From positions 17,747 through 81,746 of the forward strand of contig JAKSMW010000006.1 of assembly GCA_024400395.1 (NCBI GenBank): DNA of 64,000 nt, in the 5' to 3' direction. Below, piece after piece: positions 52,666-60,096 of this stretch. Positions within the stretch are counted from its first letter, which is position 1; every line of letters begins with the position of its first letter. The notes beneath the pieces are model-generated. The model was not told where the DNA came from. It did no database searches and saw only the letters and a program-made list of their open reading frames with translations. The position numbers were made by a program, and so were the translations under genes. The stretch is from Bacteroidales bacterium. GTDB taxonomy: Bacteria > Bacteroidota > Bacteroidia > Bacteroidales > F082.

Positions 52666-52673
52666 TACTTTTG
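52666..52673 (+). promoter_or_regulatory. tmRNA promoter -7 box
   Basis: TACTTTTG, exact match, 34 bases upstream of the mature tmRNA 5' end. Confidence 0.65.
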
Positions 52674-52707
52674 CACGCTTTTTGAAAAGGAAGCGTGCAA
52701 CTATCTT

Positions 52708-53108
52708 GGGGTTGACCGGTTTTGACAGCTTGCAGGATGGTTATGTAAGCATACCGAGCCATGCGGTGACGCTCGCAAATCTTGACCGCAAAAAATTAAT
52801 TGGCGAAAACAACTACGCTCTCGCTGCTTAACCGAAGCACAGTAGGTTGAAGCTCAATCCCCACACAAGGTGAGGGGACGAGACATCTCGCGGATGGAGG
52901 CTCCTGATTCCGGTCCGGCAACGAGGTGCTCATCAATTTCGGGATAGCGGCGCGGAAGCCCCGGCAACGTCGCGAAACTCAAGGGGATAAGGGCCGGCTC
53001 AGGGCGTTCGCTCCCTTGCCAGCCACGAAAAGCAACAGCGGAATAAGTATGTAGAAAGCATGATTGTTCCAAGTTTGGACGAGGGTTCGACTCCCTCCAG
53101 CTCCACCA
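52708..53108 (+). ncRNA. ssrA: Transfer-messenger RNA
   Basis: About 401 bases. Starts GGGGTTGACCGG and ends with a T-arm (GAGGGTTCGACTCCCTC) and GCTCCACCA; GGGGTTG pairs with CAGCTCC as acceptor stem. The tag frame runs GGC at 52802 to TAA at 52829-52831 and encodes GENNYALAA, the Bacteroidota type. It rescues stalled ribosomes with SmpB. CCA is encoded. Confidence 0.96.
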
Positions 53109-53109
53109 C

Positions 53110-53181
53110 GGCCTCGTAGTCTAATGGATAGAATTAAGGATTCCGGTTCCTTCGGTCCGGGTTCGACCCCCGGCGAGGTCA
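53110..53181 (+). tRNA. tRNA-Arg (CCG)
   Basis: 72 bases, GGCCTCG/CGAGGTC acceptor (one G-U), anticodon loop TTCCGGT (anticodon CCG), T-loop GGGTTCGACCCC. It begins one base after the tmRNA CCA, so the two are probably processed from one transcript. Confidence 0.92.
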
Positions 53182-53186
53182 CAAAC

Positions 53187-53215
53187 AGAAGCGCCCTGAC
53201 ATCCGGGGCGCTTCT
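53187..53215 (+). terminator. Terminator of the tmRNA and tRNA-Arg transcript
   Basis: AGAAGCGCCC and GGGGCGCTTCT make a strong stem with an 8-base loop, then a T-rich tail (ATCGTTTTG). Confidence 0.8.
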
Positions 53216-53360
53216 ATCGTTTTGTTTGCAGAAAACATCAAGATATAAAATTGCATTTTTAAAAAAAATCACTCTCACGTCGCCGCGAACAACGCCACAA
53301 TCTTACAAATCATGCGACAATGCCAGGAAAAAAATCAGATGTTTTCTGGCAAAAGCCGAG

Positions 53361-53888
53361 TCAATTCTCAATCTTAACCTTTTTAACGTATTCGAGACTG
53401 TATTGTACATGTTTGCCATCATTTTTCATTCCAATAACCACCTCAATCGTAAAATTCATGTAAGACATCTCTCTGTTATTGAAAGTGTAACGAAGTTTTA
53501 TCAGTTCAACATACCTGTTTTTCTTCTGATTACCGTCCTTGATGTCATTACTCCTATAGTTTTCATCATGCGGAATCGCATATTTCAAAACATCAAATAA
53601 TTTCAGTACTGAATAGGTTGACTGCCAATGTCTTGTCGCATTATTTGTTGCCTTTTGGAAGCTTTCCTTCCAGATTATGTATATATCTTCTTGCAGGAAA
53701 TCGTTTCTCACATAGTTTTTCCCATCCAATTTCGAGAGGATTAACTTGTAGGCGTCTTTAATTATTTTTCGTCTGTCACTCCTAACCTCTACATTATCGC
53801 TCGTCGGTATTTTGAAAAAAATATTGCTCCCTTGTAAATTTGTTTCGATGAAGTCCGGCAAGTAAGCTGTATTTTCAGCAATGTTCAT
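53361..53888 (-). CDS. Hypothetical protein
   Basis: 175 residues from the ATG at 53888 (the longer frame starts with TTG inside the -7 box). Soluble, basic and mixed: LPDFIETNLQGSNIFFKIPT, DRRKIIKDAYKLILSKLDGK, RHWQSTYSVLKLFDVLKYAI. No signal peptide, membrane segment or known motif. Lower GC than its neighbours and isolated, which would fit a horizontally acquired gene. I do not recognise the family. Confidence 0.65.
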   Translation of the reverse strand: MNIAENTAYLPDFIETNLQGSNIFFKIPTSDNVEVRSDRRKIIKDAYKLILSKLDGKNYVRNDFLQEDIYIIWKESFQKATNNATRHWQSTYSVLKLFDVLKYAIPHDENYRSNDIKDGNQKKNRYVELIKLRYTFNNREMSYMNFTIEVVIGMKNDGKHVQYSLEYVKKVKIEN

Positions 53889-53901
53889 TTTATTTTTTTC
53901 G

Positions 53902-53909
53902 CAAAAATA
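53902..53909 (-). promoter_or_regulatory. Promoter -7 box of the hypothetical gene
   Basis: TATTTTTG on the minus strand, exact match, 13 bases before the ATG; a very short leader. Confidence 0.5.
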
Positions 53910-54062
53910 CAATATGCTTGAAAACTATCCGTAAGAAAAACGTTTTGATTTCATCATATTATGTAATCAATTGACATACAATATATTATAATGCAAATTC
54001 AGCACATCATACCGATAATCAATTGTTATTAAATTTTTACATTTTTTTGAAGAAAAAAAAAT

Positions 54063-54078
54063 AGATTGTTTCTAATCT
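54063..54078 (+). promoter_or_regulatory. Possible operator upstream of the small RNA
   Basis: AGATT-N6-AATCT inverted repeat centred about 38 bases before the predicted transcript start, a position where an activator could bind. Confidence 0.3.
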
Positions 54079-54095
54079 GATATTAAAAAAAACAG

Positions 54096-54103
54096 TATTT
54101 TTG
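54096..54103 (+). promoter_or_regulatory. Promoter -7 box of the candidate small RNA
   Basis: TATTTTTG, exact match. No coding sequence follows on this strand; the predicted start falls at the first base of hairpin 1. Confidence 0.6.
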
Positions 54104-54108
54104 CACCC

Positions 54109-54204
54109 TGAATTTGCAGATCGGCTTTTGCATGGATTAACTGCCAATTCAAACTTCGAAGCGTGTAGATCGGCTTATGCATGGATTAACTACTCGCTTT
54201 TTTA
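54109..54204 (+). ncRNA. Candidate small RNA with two matching hairpins
   Basis: About 95 bases with a -7 box ahead and a T run at the end. Hairpin 1: stem 54110-54119 with 54141-54150; hairpin 2: stem 54159-54168 with 54190-54199. Each stem is 10 pairs with one mismatch at the fifth pair from the loop; stem sequences differ while pairing is kept. The two 21-base loops are identical except for one base (start ATCGGCTT, end TGCATGGATTAA). Hairpin 2 plus TTTTTT is also the terminator. It lies between two minus-strand genes, so it is not a leader. It matches no RNA family I know; a protein-titrating or antisense RNA is plausible. Confidence 0.6.
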
Positions 54205-54271
54205 ATTTTATGCTAAAGCATGGAAAACTCCCGTCGCCACGAACAACGCATCTCTCCCCATCTCTCGGCTT

Positions 54272-55354
54272 TCATCTCTTCGCGCCGATCATCACGTCAA
54301 GCGCCCCGACGCCGAACTTCGAGATCGACGCCATCTTGTTGGAGGTGTTCTCGTAGTTGCGAAGCTCCTGTATGATGTGGTTCTTCAGCACGCCGTTGCC
54401 GACGCCGTGGATGAACGTCACCTTCGTGTAGTCGTTCTCGATGGCGCTGTCGAGCATCTTCTTGAAATATTCGACCTGCACCCTGAAGATGTCGCTGCTC
54501 GACATCCCGAGGATGTTGTCAACCAGCTCGCCGATGTGGAGGTCAACGATGGCCACGCCCGGCGCCGTCTGATGCCTGTCAATCAGGGCTTTCTCCTTGA
54601 CGATTTCCTTTGACGGCTTCGGCTGCATCACGCCGTCTTTCATCAACTTTGTGAAATCGGCCTCCGAGCCTTTGAGCGCGACCAGCGACGAGAGGCTTAT
54701 CATCATCGCCTTCTCGCCCAGCACGCCCGACTCCACGAAGCTGCCGTCCTTGAAGAAACGGCTCGACCGCAGCGCGAACGGCGCGTGAAGCGGATGATAG
54801 ACGAAGTCGATGTCGTCCTGGCAGAGGACGACCTGCACCAGGCCCTCGCACCACTGCTCGATGTCGTCGCGCGAGATGGCCTCGACCACGACCTTTGAAT
54901 AAGCCGCGATGCTGCCGTAATCGACGTTGAGATATTTGCCTTCCCGCTTCAGGTTGAAGCTGTACAAGGCATCGGCCGGGGTGTGGTTCACCACCGCCAC
55001 GTCGATGAGGCCGGTCATGAGCCACTGCTGGTCGTGCGGGATGAAAGCGAGATATATGCCTTCCTCCTCGACGTTACGTGCGAAACGGCGAAGCTCCGTG
55101 CGCCGCGCCTCGTTCTTCGTCTCCTGCTCCACAATCTGTTGATTCTTAATCTCTTGCTGAACTTTCTGCGTCATCTCCTGCTGACGGCTCGGCTGCGAGC
55201 GGAAATCGAGGACCAAGTCGCTCACCACCACCGGGATGTTGAACCCGTCTTCAATCTCAACCTCGACCATGCGCGTGTCGATGATTTTCTTCACCACGCC
55301 GCCACCTTTGTCATTCAAAAAACTGACCTTATCACCTATTTTAAAACTTTCCAT
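54272..55354 (-). CDS. DUF2027 and Smr domain protein
   Basis: 360 residues. N-terminal DUF2027-type domain with a KOW/Tudor-like start (FKIGDKVSFLNDKGGGVVKK), a Gln/Glu-rich helical stretch (about 58-90), a beta domain, and a C-terminal Smr domain: VDLHIGELVDN, YFKKMLDSAIENDYTKVTFI and HGVGNGVLKNHI (the HGxGxGxLK motif). Smr domains nick or bind nucleic acids; the fusion is common in Bacteroidota, and its role is not known. Divergent from the YhcC-like gene. Confidence 0.9.
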   Translation of the reverse strand: MESFKIGDKVSFLNDKGGGVVKKIIDTRMVEVEIEDGFNIPVVVSDLVLDFRSQPSRQQEMTQKVQQEIKNQQIVEQETKNEARRTELRRFARNVEEEGIYLAFIPHDQQWLMTGLIDVAVVNHTPADALYSFNLKREGKYLNVDYGSIAAYSKVVVEAISRDDIEQWCEGLVQVVLCQDDIDFVYHPLHAPFALRSSRFFKDGSFVESGVLGEKAMMISLSSLVALKGSEADFTKLMKDGVMQPKPSKEIVKEKALIDRHQTAPGVAIVDLHIGELVDNILGMSSSDIFRVQVEYFKKMLDSAIENDYTKVTFIHGVGNGVLKNHIIQELRNYENTSNKMASISKFGVGALDVMIGAKR

Positions 55355-55383
55355 AGTACTCTTTTTTTTTTAAATTTCAGACT

Positions 55384-55391
55384 GCAAAATT
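55384..55391 (-). promoter_or_regulatory. DUF2027 gene promoter -7 box
   Basis: TAATTTTG on the minus strand, exact match, 30 bases before the ATG. It sits 12 bases from the divergent box. Confidence 0.55.
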
Positions 55392-55402
55392 AATATTTTT
55401 TG

Positions 55403-55410
55403 TATTTTTG
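55403..55410 (+). promoter_or_regulatory. YhcC-like gene promoter -7 box
   Basis: TATTTTTG, exact match, 114 bases before the ATG at 55524; the leader ends in AACTTTATAACTTTACAAAC micro-repeat sequence. Confidence 0.5.
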
Positions 55411-55523
55411 CGAGTTGATTTTTTTCATTATCTACAATTTTGAGGGGGATTCCCACAGTTCGTAAAAAACTTTGTGCGCATCCCCCGTTTTTAACTTTAT
55501 AACTTTACAAACTTTCAACTAAC

Positions 55524-56513
55524 ATGTACTCTTGGGGCGATGACCGGCGGTTTAACAGTTACAACTCGTATTTCACGCGCGAGTTCGGCGGACGTGTGCA
55601 GAAGATAAGCATCGACGCGGGCTTCAGCTGTCCGAACCGTGACGGCACGATAAGCACCGGCGGCTGCACCTTCTGCCGCAACGATGCGTTCAACCCGTCG
55701 TACTGCCGCCCCGAGAAAAGCATCCGCCAGCAGATCGAGGAAGGCAGGGAGTTTCATCAACGACGTTACCGCAGAGCCAAGTCGTATCTCGCTTATTTCC
55801 AGCCATATACCAACACTCACAAACCCATTGACGAACTTGAAAAGCTGTACCGCGAGGCACTCTCCGTTGACGGTGTCATCGGCATTGTGATTGGCACGCG
55901 GCCCGACTGCATCAGCGAAGAGATTTTGGAGATGCTTTCGGAGTTGAGAGCGATGAGTGAGGTTTGGAGTGTTGAGAGTGGAGTTAAGAGGCCGGTGATA
56001 ATTTTAGAATACGGGATAGAGTCGGTTTATGATGAGACGTTGAGGCGCGTGAACCGCGGCCATGACTTCGCAGCGGCACGCAAGGCCATTGAGCTAACGC
56101 ACCGATACGGCTTCCCGTGCGGCGGACATTTCATCTTCGGACTGCCCGGCGAGACACGCGACATGATGCTCCACGCCGCCGACATCATCTCGGAGTTGCC
56201 TCTCACAACGGTGAAGTTTCATCAACTACAAATCTTCAAAGACACCGCGATGGCCGACGAATATCTTTCAAAACCATCTGATTTCCAACTGTTCACGCTC
56301 GAAGAATACATCGACTTCGTGATTGATTTCATCGAAAGACTAAACCCCAATATCGTGATAGAACGTTTCGCCGGTGAGGTGCCGCCGCGTTTCCTCGTCT
56401 CAAAGCCATGGAAGAGCCTGCGTTACGACCAAGTCCTGTCGATGATAGAGAAACGCATGGCGGAACGCGACACCTGGCAGGGACGGAAATCAGGTAATCA
56501 GGTGGACAGGTGA
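55524..56513 (+). CDS. TIGR01212-type radical SAM protein (YhcC-like)
   Basis: 329 residues. The cluster motif is the long form C-x12-C-x2-C in FSCPNRDGTISTGGCTFC. Other signatures: AYFQPYTNTHKPIDEL, IVIGTRPDCISEEILEML and GGHFIFGLPGETRDMML. Likely a tRNA- or cofactor-modifying enzyme; the exact role is not established here. Between ELRAMS and PVIILEYGIES the protein has about ten extra residues (EVWSVESGVKR) read from a micro-repeat, and its last residues (SGNQVDR) come from an AGGTAATCAGGTGG repeat. Confidence 0.9.
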   Translation: MYSWGDDRRFNSYNSYFTREFGGRVQKISIDAGFSCPNRDGTISTGGCTFCRNDAFNPSYCRPEKSIRQQIEEGREFHQRRYRRAKSYLAYFQPYTNTHKPIDELEKLYREALSVDGVIGIVIGTRPDCISEEILEMLSELRAMSEVWSVESGVKRPVIILEYGIESVYDETLRRVNRGHDFAAARKAIELTHRYGFPCGGHFIFGLPGETRDMMLHAADIISELPLTTVKFHQLQIFKDTAMADEYLSKPSDFQLFTLEEYIDFVIDFIERLNPNIVIERFAGEVPPRFLVSKPWKSLRYDQVLSMIEKRMAERDTWQGRKSGNQVDR

Positions 56514-56530
56514 TTAGGTATTCAGTATTT

Positions 56531-56577
56531 AAAAACTCGTGCAACTTGTGTTAAAAACTTGTGCAACTCGCGTTATA
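56531..56577. repeat. Two-copy AACTCGTGCAACTTGTGTTAAA block
   Basis: Two imperfect units of the family seen at 2525 and 45871, placed just upstream of the phosphatase promoter. Confidence 0.6.
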
Positions 56578-56585
56578 AAATTCCG

Positions 56586-56593
56586 TACCTTTG
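56586..56593 (+). promoter_or_regulatory. Phosphatase promoter -7 box
   Basis: TACCTTTG, exact match, 27 bases before the ATG. Confidence 0.65.
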
Positions 56594-56619
56594 CAGCCAT
56601 CTTAAAATGAAATAAAATC

Positions 56620-57882
56620 ATGACAATGAAAAAAATATCTCTTATCCTTGCAGTCCTTCTGCTCGTCTCATGCCAGAAAGGCAATCACTATTTGGACAAC
56701 ACAGGCTACATCCTCGAAGATGAAGTCGTTTTCTCACGTCATAACATTCGCTCCCCGCTTTCCGCCCCCGGCTCCGAGCTGTCTATAGTCACTCCGTACG
56801 ATTGGGTGGACTGGGGTGTCGAGACCGCACACCTTACAGCAAGAGGAGGCAGGATTGAACAGAAGATGGGAAACTGGTTCCGTGAGGATCTTGACATTTT
56901 CGAGTCACTCAACGAGAACAACACCCTCATATATTCCAACTCGAAGCAGAGGACCATCAAGACCGCCGAAAACTTCATCGCCGGCTTTAACAAAGATTTG
57001 CCGTTGTTCTACCTTTACCAAGACGACAGCATGGACCCACTTTTCAATCCCATGTACACTGTCATGAACGATGACCTCCAAAAGAGGATAATCGCCGATA
57101 TGAACGAGATCGGAGGAGTGGCGGGAACGGAAGACGACCCCTACAAAGGCATTCTGGCGGCAGTGGAAAACATCTCGGACGACATCCGCTTCATGGAGGA
57201 TGTCATCGGTTTCAAGGATTCACCGTACGCCGAGGAAAATCAACTTGAACATCTTCCCTTAGACGAAATGACCATCATTCTGACCGAGGGAGAAGAACCT
57301 GCGATGAAAGGTGACTACAAGTTAGTGAACAGCATCGCCGATGCAGTTGTCCTCCAATATTACGAGACCGGAAAGGCATTCGGGAAAGACATCTCCTTCG
57401 ATGACATCAGACGAATAGGCAAAGTCAAGACGGTTTACGACAAGGTCCTCTTTGCCAATCACACCACCGCCGTGCTTGTATCCAACCCACTTGTCAAAAA
57501 GATAAAAGATGAAATATGCGATTCCGCCCGCAAGTTCACATTCCTCTGCGGCCACGACTCCAACATCGCATCCATCACTGCCGCCCTTGGCATGAGACTG
57601 CCGCAGACCATCGACGCCGTTGAATTCGCCAGTCCCATAGGCTCCAAGATTGTACTTCAGAAATACAAGAAAGGCGACTCAGAATTCATAAAAGTCAACC
57701 TGATTTACGCGTCCGTCTCCCAACTGCGGGAAACGCAAGAAATCACCATATCAAATCCGCCGATGATTCTTCCGATAGACTTCGACGGCCTTTCACGAAA
57801 TGCTGACGGATACTACAAGATGGAAGATGTCATCAACCGTTTTGACGAGACCATTGCCGAATTTGAGAGTTTAGCGAAATAG
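56620..57882 (+). CDS. Histidine acid phosphatase family lipoprotein
   Basis: 420 residues. Lipoprotein signal with Cys near residue 18 (LLLVSCQKGN). Catalytic RHNxRxP as FSRHNIRSPLS (the usual G replaced by N, as in many Bacteroidota members) and the C-terminal HD motif in LCGHDSNIASITAAL. It hydrolyses phosphomonoesters such as phytate or sugar phosphates outside the cytoplasm; the substrate is unknown. A second ATG at 56626 is an alternative start. Single gene. Confidence 0.9.
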   Translation: MTMKKISLILAVLLLVSCQKGNHYLDNTGYILEDEVVFSRHNIRSPLSAPGSELSIVTPYDWVDWGVETAHLTARGGRIEQKMGNWFREDLDIFESLNENNTLIYSNSKQRTIKTAENFIAGFNKDLPLFYLYQDDSMDPLFNPMYTVMNDDLQKRIIADMNEIGGVAGTEDDPYKGILAAVENISDDIRFMEDVIGFKDSPYAEENQLEHLPLDEMTIILTEGEEPAMKGDYKLVNSIADAVVLQYYETGKAFGKDISFDDIRRIGKVKTVYDKVLFANHTTAVLVSNPLVKKIKDEICDSARKFTFLCGHDSNIASITAALGMRLPQTIDAVEFASPIGSKIVLQKYKKGDSEFIKVNLIYASVSQLRETQEITISNPPMILPIDFDGLSRNADGYYKMEDVINRFDETIAEFESLAK

Positions 57883-57908
57883 CTTATACAGGAAACTTCA
57901 CGTTTGAC

Positions 57909-57974
57909 TCACTGTTTCCCGAACTCCACCTTCTCGGGGTTGACGGGTTTCAGAAATGCAGAATATTCGTTTAG
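57909..57974 (-). pseudogene. C-terminal remnant of the NPKKVEFGK-tail family
   Basis: Only about 21 codons are open: EYSAFLKPVNPEKVEFGKQ then TGA; upstream the frame is closed by TAA. It matches the tail of the gene at 63348 (NPKKVEFGK). It is evidently the last scrap of a lost copy. Confidence 0.65.
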
Positions 57975-57984
57975 TCGTTATTGG

Positions 57985-59316
57985 TCATATAAATTGGGTC
58001 AAAAGGACAGGTATGATTTGCGTTGTTTCATCGTGTGACCAGTCTTTTGTACCTAACAAAATCGGCTGCGCTATGCGATGAGCGTATTTTTGGCAAAAAG
58101 CGTCCAACGACACATGACTGCGCACAGATGACGATTTGACTTCAACAGGCACTATCTTATTCCCTCGTGAAAGCAAAAAGTCTATCTCGTAATTATGTTT
58201 TTCATCTTTAGGGAATGTGTAATAGAATAACTTATGTCCCGAAGCCACCAACATCTGAGCGACCACATTTTCATAAACATAACCTAAATTCACCTCCAAT
58301 TTATCACCCAACAGCTTTTCATATAGAACATTCTCTGCATAACTCTTGTCCCAAAAAGCGAGGGTGACAAACAGACCCGTGTCGGCCATGAATATTTTAT
58401 AACGGAACAAATCCTTGGTCAATGACATGCCGACATTTGGGTCGTCACAATGGTAAACCATATTGACCGTCTTGCTGTCTTCCAAAGCGGAGAGCAATTC
58501 TATCAGTTTGTCTTCTCCCACGCTGCCTATCGTAGAATATGGCACAAAACGGGATGCCGAACGGGCCAACTGCGCGGGGATGGCCATAAAGAGCTTGCCC
58601 ACCTTTCCGGAAGGGTCGATTTTCAGGAAGTCGTCCTCATACAACCGAATAATCTTACGTTTCATCTCATCAACTTTCTGCAAATTATTCGTGTCCAAAT
58701 AAGTATTGACCGCCTGCGGCATGCCCCCGACTAACATATACAGCCGGAATTCGCGCATTTTTGTTCTCAATGCCGGACCTAACGGAACATGTTGGTCATA
58801 ATGCAGTTTCAGCAACGGAACGGTAGCCGTGTCACCCAATGCCCAGCGGAACTCTTCATAATCCATGGGATGCATCGTCAAGCGGTCTTCCTCACTGGGA
58901 ATCGTAATGCCCTGCGTGTTTCGTTTTATGCTAATCAGAGAACCTGTCTCTATGTAATCGTAACGGCCATCCGCCACAAGGTACTTGATGGCCTGGCGTG
59001 CCTGCGGACATTTCTGTACTTCGTCAAAAACGATAACGGATTCTCTCGGAAAGAGTTGTACTTGATACGTCGTCTGAAGAGCAAGAAAGATGTAGTCCAA
59101 GTTCATCAAATCGTCAAAAAGGGCTATCGTTTCCTTCGACGCCCTGTTGAAGTCGATTAGTATATATGATTTATACTCTTTTTTGGCAAAATCCTCCACA
59201 ATCGTGGATTTGCCGACACGACGAGCACCCTCTATTAAGAGTGCTGTCTGCCCGTGACTGGTTTGTTTCCAAGCCAGCAAGTCGTCATATATTTTACGCT
59301 TGAATACTCTTTCCAT
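57985..59316 (-). CDS. AAA ATPase with DUF4143-type C-terminal domain (copy A)
   Basis: 443 residues. Walker A GARRVGKST (about 30-38), Walker B ESVIVFDEVQKCPQARQAIK, then helical middle and a C-terminal part with YEIDFLLSRGNKIVPVEVKS, a D...ExK pattern of the PD-(D/E)XK fold. The AAA_14 plus DUF4143 family is abundant in Bacteroidota and archaea, and its role is unknown. Two paralogues lie within 5 kb. Own promoter at 59342. Confidence 0.88.
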   Translation of the reverse strand: MERVFKRKIYDDLLAWKQTSHGQTALLIEGARRVGKSTIVEDFAKKEYKSYILIDFNRASKETIALFDDLMNLDYIFLALQTTYQVQLFPRESVIVFDEVQKCPQARQAIKYLVADGRYDYIETGSLISIKRNTQGITIPSEEDRLTMHPMDYEEFRWALGDTATVPLLKLHYDQHVPLGPALRTKMREFRLYMLVGGMPQAVNTYLDTNNLQKVDEMKRKIIRLYEDDFLKIDPSGKVGKLFMAIPAQLARSASRFVPYSTIGSVGEDKLIELLSALEDSKTVNMVYHCDDPNVGMSLTKDLFRYKIFMADTGLFVTLAFWDKSYAENVLYEKLLGDKLEVNLGYVYENVVAQMLVASGHKLFYYTFPKDEKHNYEIDFLLSRGNKIVPVEVKSSSVRSHVSLDAFCQKYAHRIAQPILLGTKDWSHDETTQIIPVLLTQFI

Positions 59317-59341
59317 AAAGACACCATTTAAGAAAACGGTG

Positions 59342-59349
59342 CAAAAGTA
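59342..59349 (-). promoter_or_regulatory. Promoter -7 box of ATPase copy A
   Basis: TACTTTTG on the minus strand, exact match, 26 bases before the ATG. Confidence 0.6.
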
Positions 59350-59393
59350 CTAAAAATAATTGATATTCATACCTTTTTAAAAAAAAATATTAA

Positions 59394-59516
59394 ATCCCCC
59401 GATGTTTTATTGTCCAAAAAACCGAAATCCCCCGATGTTTTGTTGTCCAAAAAACCGAAATCCCCCGATGTTTTGTTGTCCAAAAAACCGAAATCCCCCG
59501 ATGTTTTCTTATTTCC
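59394..59516. repeat. 33-bp tandem array, four units
   Basis: Units begin ATGTTTTGTTGTCC and end ACCGAAATCCCCCG; the G after CCCCC recurs at 59401, 59434, 59467 and 59500, exactly 33 apart. It lies between the ATPase A promoter and a gene fragment. Confidence 0.9.
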
Positions 59517-59528
59517 TAAACTTCCCAA

Positions 59529-59846
59529 TCACTTCTTTATTATAAACTCCACCTTGTCGGGAGAATAGAGTATCACCTCATTGTCGCCTTTCGTCACCTT
59601 CACGGCGTGGCCGGGCTGCTCCGTGCCAAAAGTGCCGAATGCTTCGGCTTTGCCTGAGTTATACCATCTGACAGCTGTCTCCAGTACAGCCAATGCTGCA
59701 TCTTTAATCCTTGTTATAATTATTCGACCATTAGCGTTCATTATCTGATTCTTCGCTGTTTGCGCAATGCCGAGAATAACAGCATTGCCTACTCCCCCTA
59801 TGACTTCATCTATGGCGGAGATGGCTTCGTTTCGTAATGTAAGCAA
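59529..59846 (-). pseudogene. Truncated 3' fragment of the NPKKVEFGK-tail family
   Basis: About 105 codons with no ATG: the frame opens just after a stop within a GGTTTCAGG repeat array and first reads usable codons ILLTLRNEAISAIDEV. It contains ITRIKDAALAVLETAVRWYN and ends EVILYSPDKVEFIIKK, similar to the tail of the 63348 gene (TYTNPKKVEFGK). The repeat array appears to have replaced its 5' part. It could be a short gene with a TTG start, but a remnant is more likely. Confidence 0.6.
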
Positions 59847-59850
59847 TATG

Positions 59851-59942
59851 TCAGGGGTTTCATGGTTTCAGGGGTTTCAGAGTTTCAAAGTTTCAGGGGT
59901 TTCAGGGTTTCATGGTTTCAAGGGTTTCAAGGTTTCAGGGGT
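59851..59942. repeat. GGTTTCAGGG array 1
   Basis: About eleven imperfect copies of GTTTCAGG/GTTTCAAG with 7-9 base spacing. Similar arrays follow the stops of ATPase B (61234) and C (62928). Confidence 0.85.
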
Positions 59943-60042
59943 TAAAAGATTGTAAATCGGTAAATTCAATTGATTTTAACGGTTTCATTCGGAGAAATTG
60001 ATGTAATTTGCCGATTTTGTTTAAGGGCATCATTTATTTTTG

Positions 60043-60050
60043 TATTTTTG
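60043..60050 (+). promoter_or_regulatory. Promoter -7 box of ATPase copy B
   Basis: TATTTTTG, exact match, 47 bases before the ATG at 60097; it excludes the start at 60040. Confidence 0.6.
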
Positions 60051-60096
60051 CGGCGGATTTTTTAACGTTATAAGTTTTGTTACAAAAATTTTGGCT

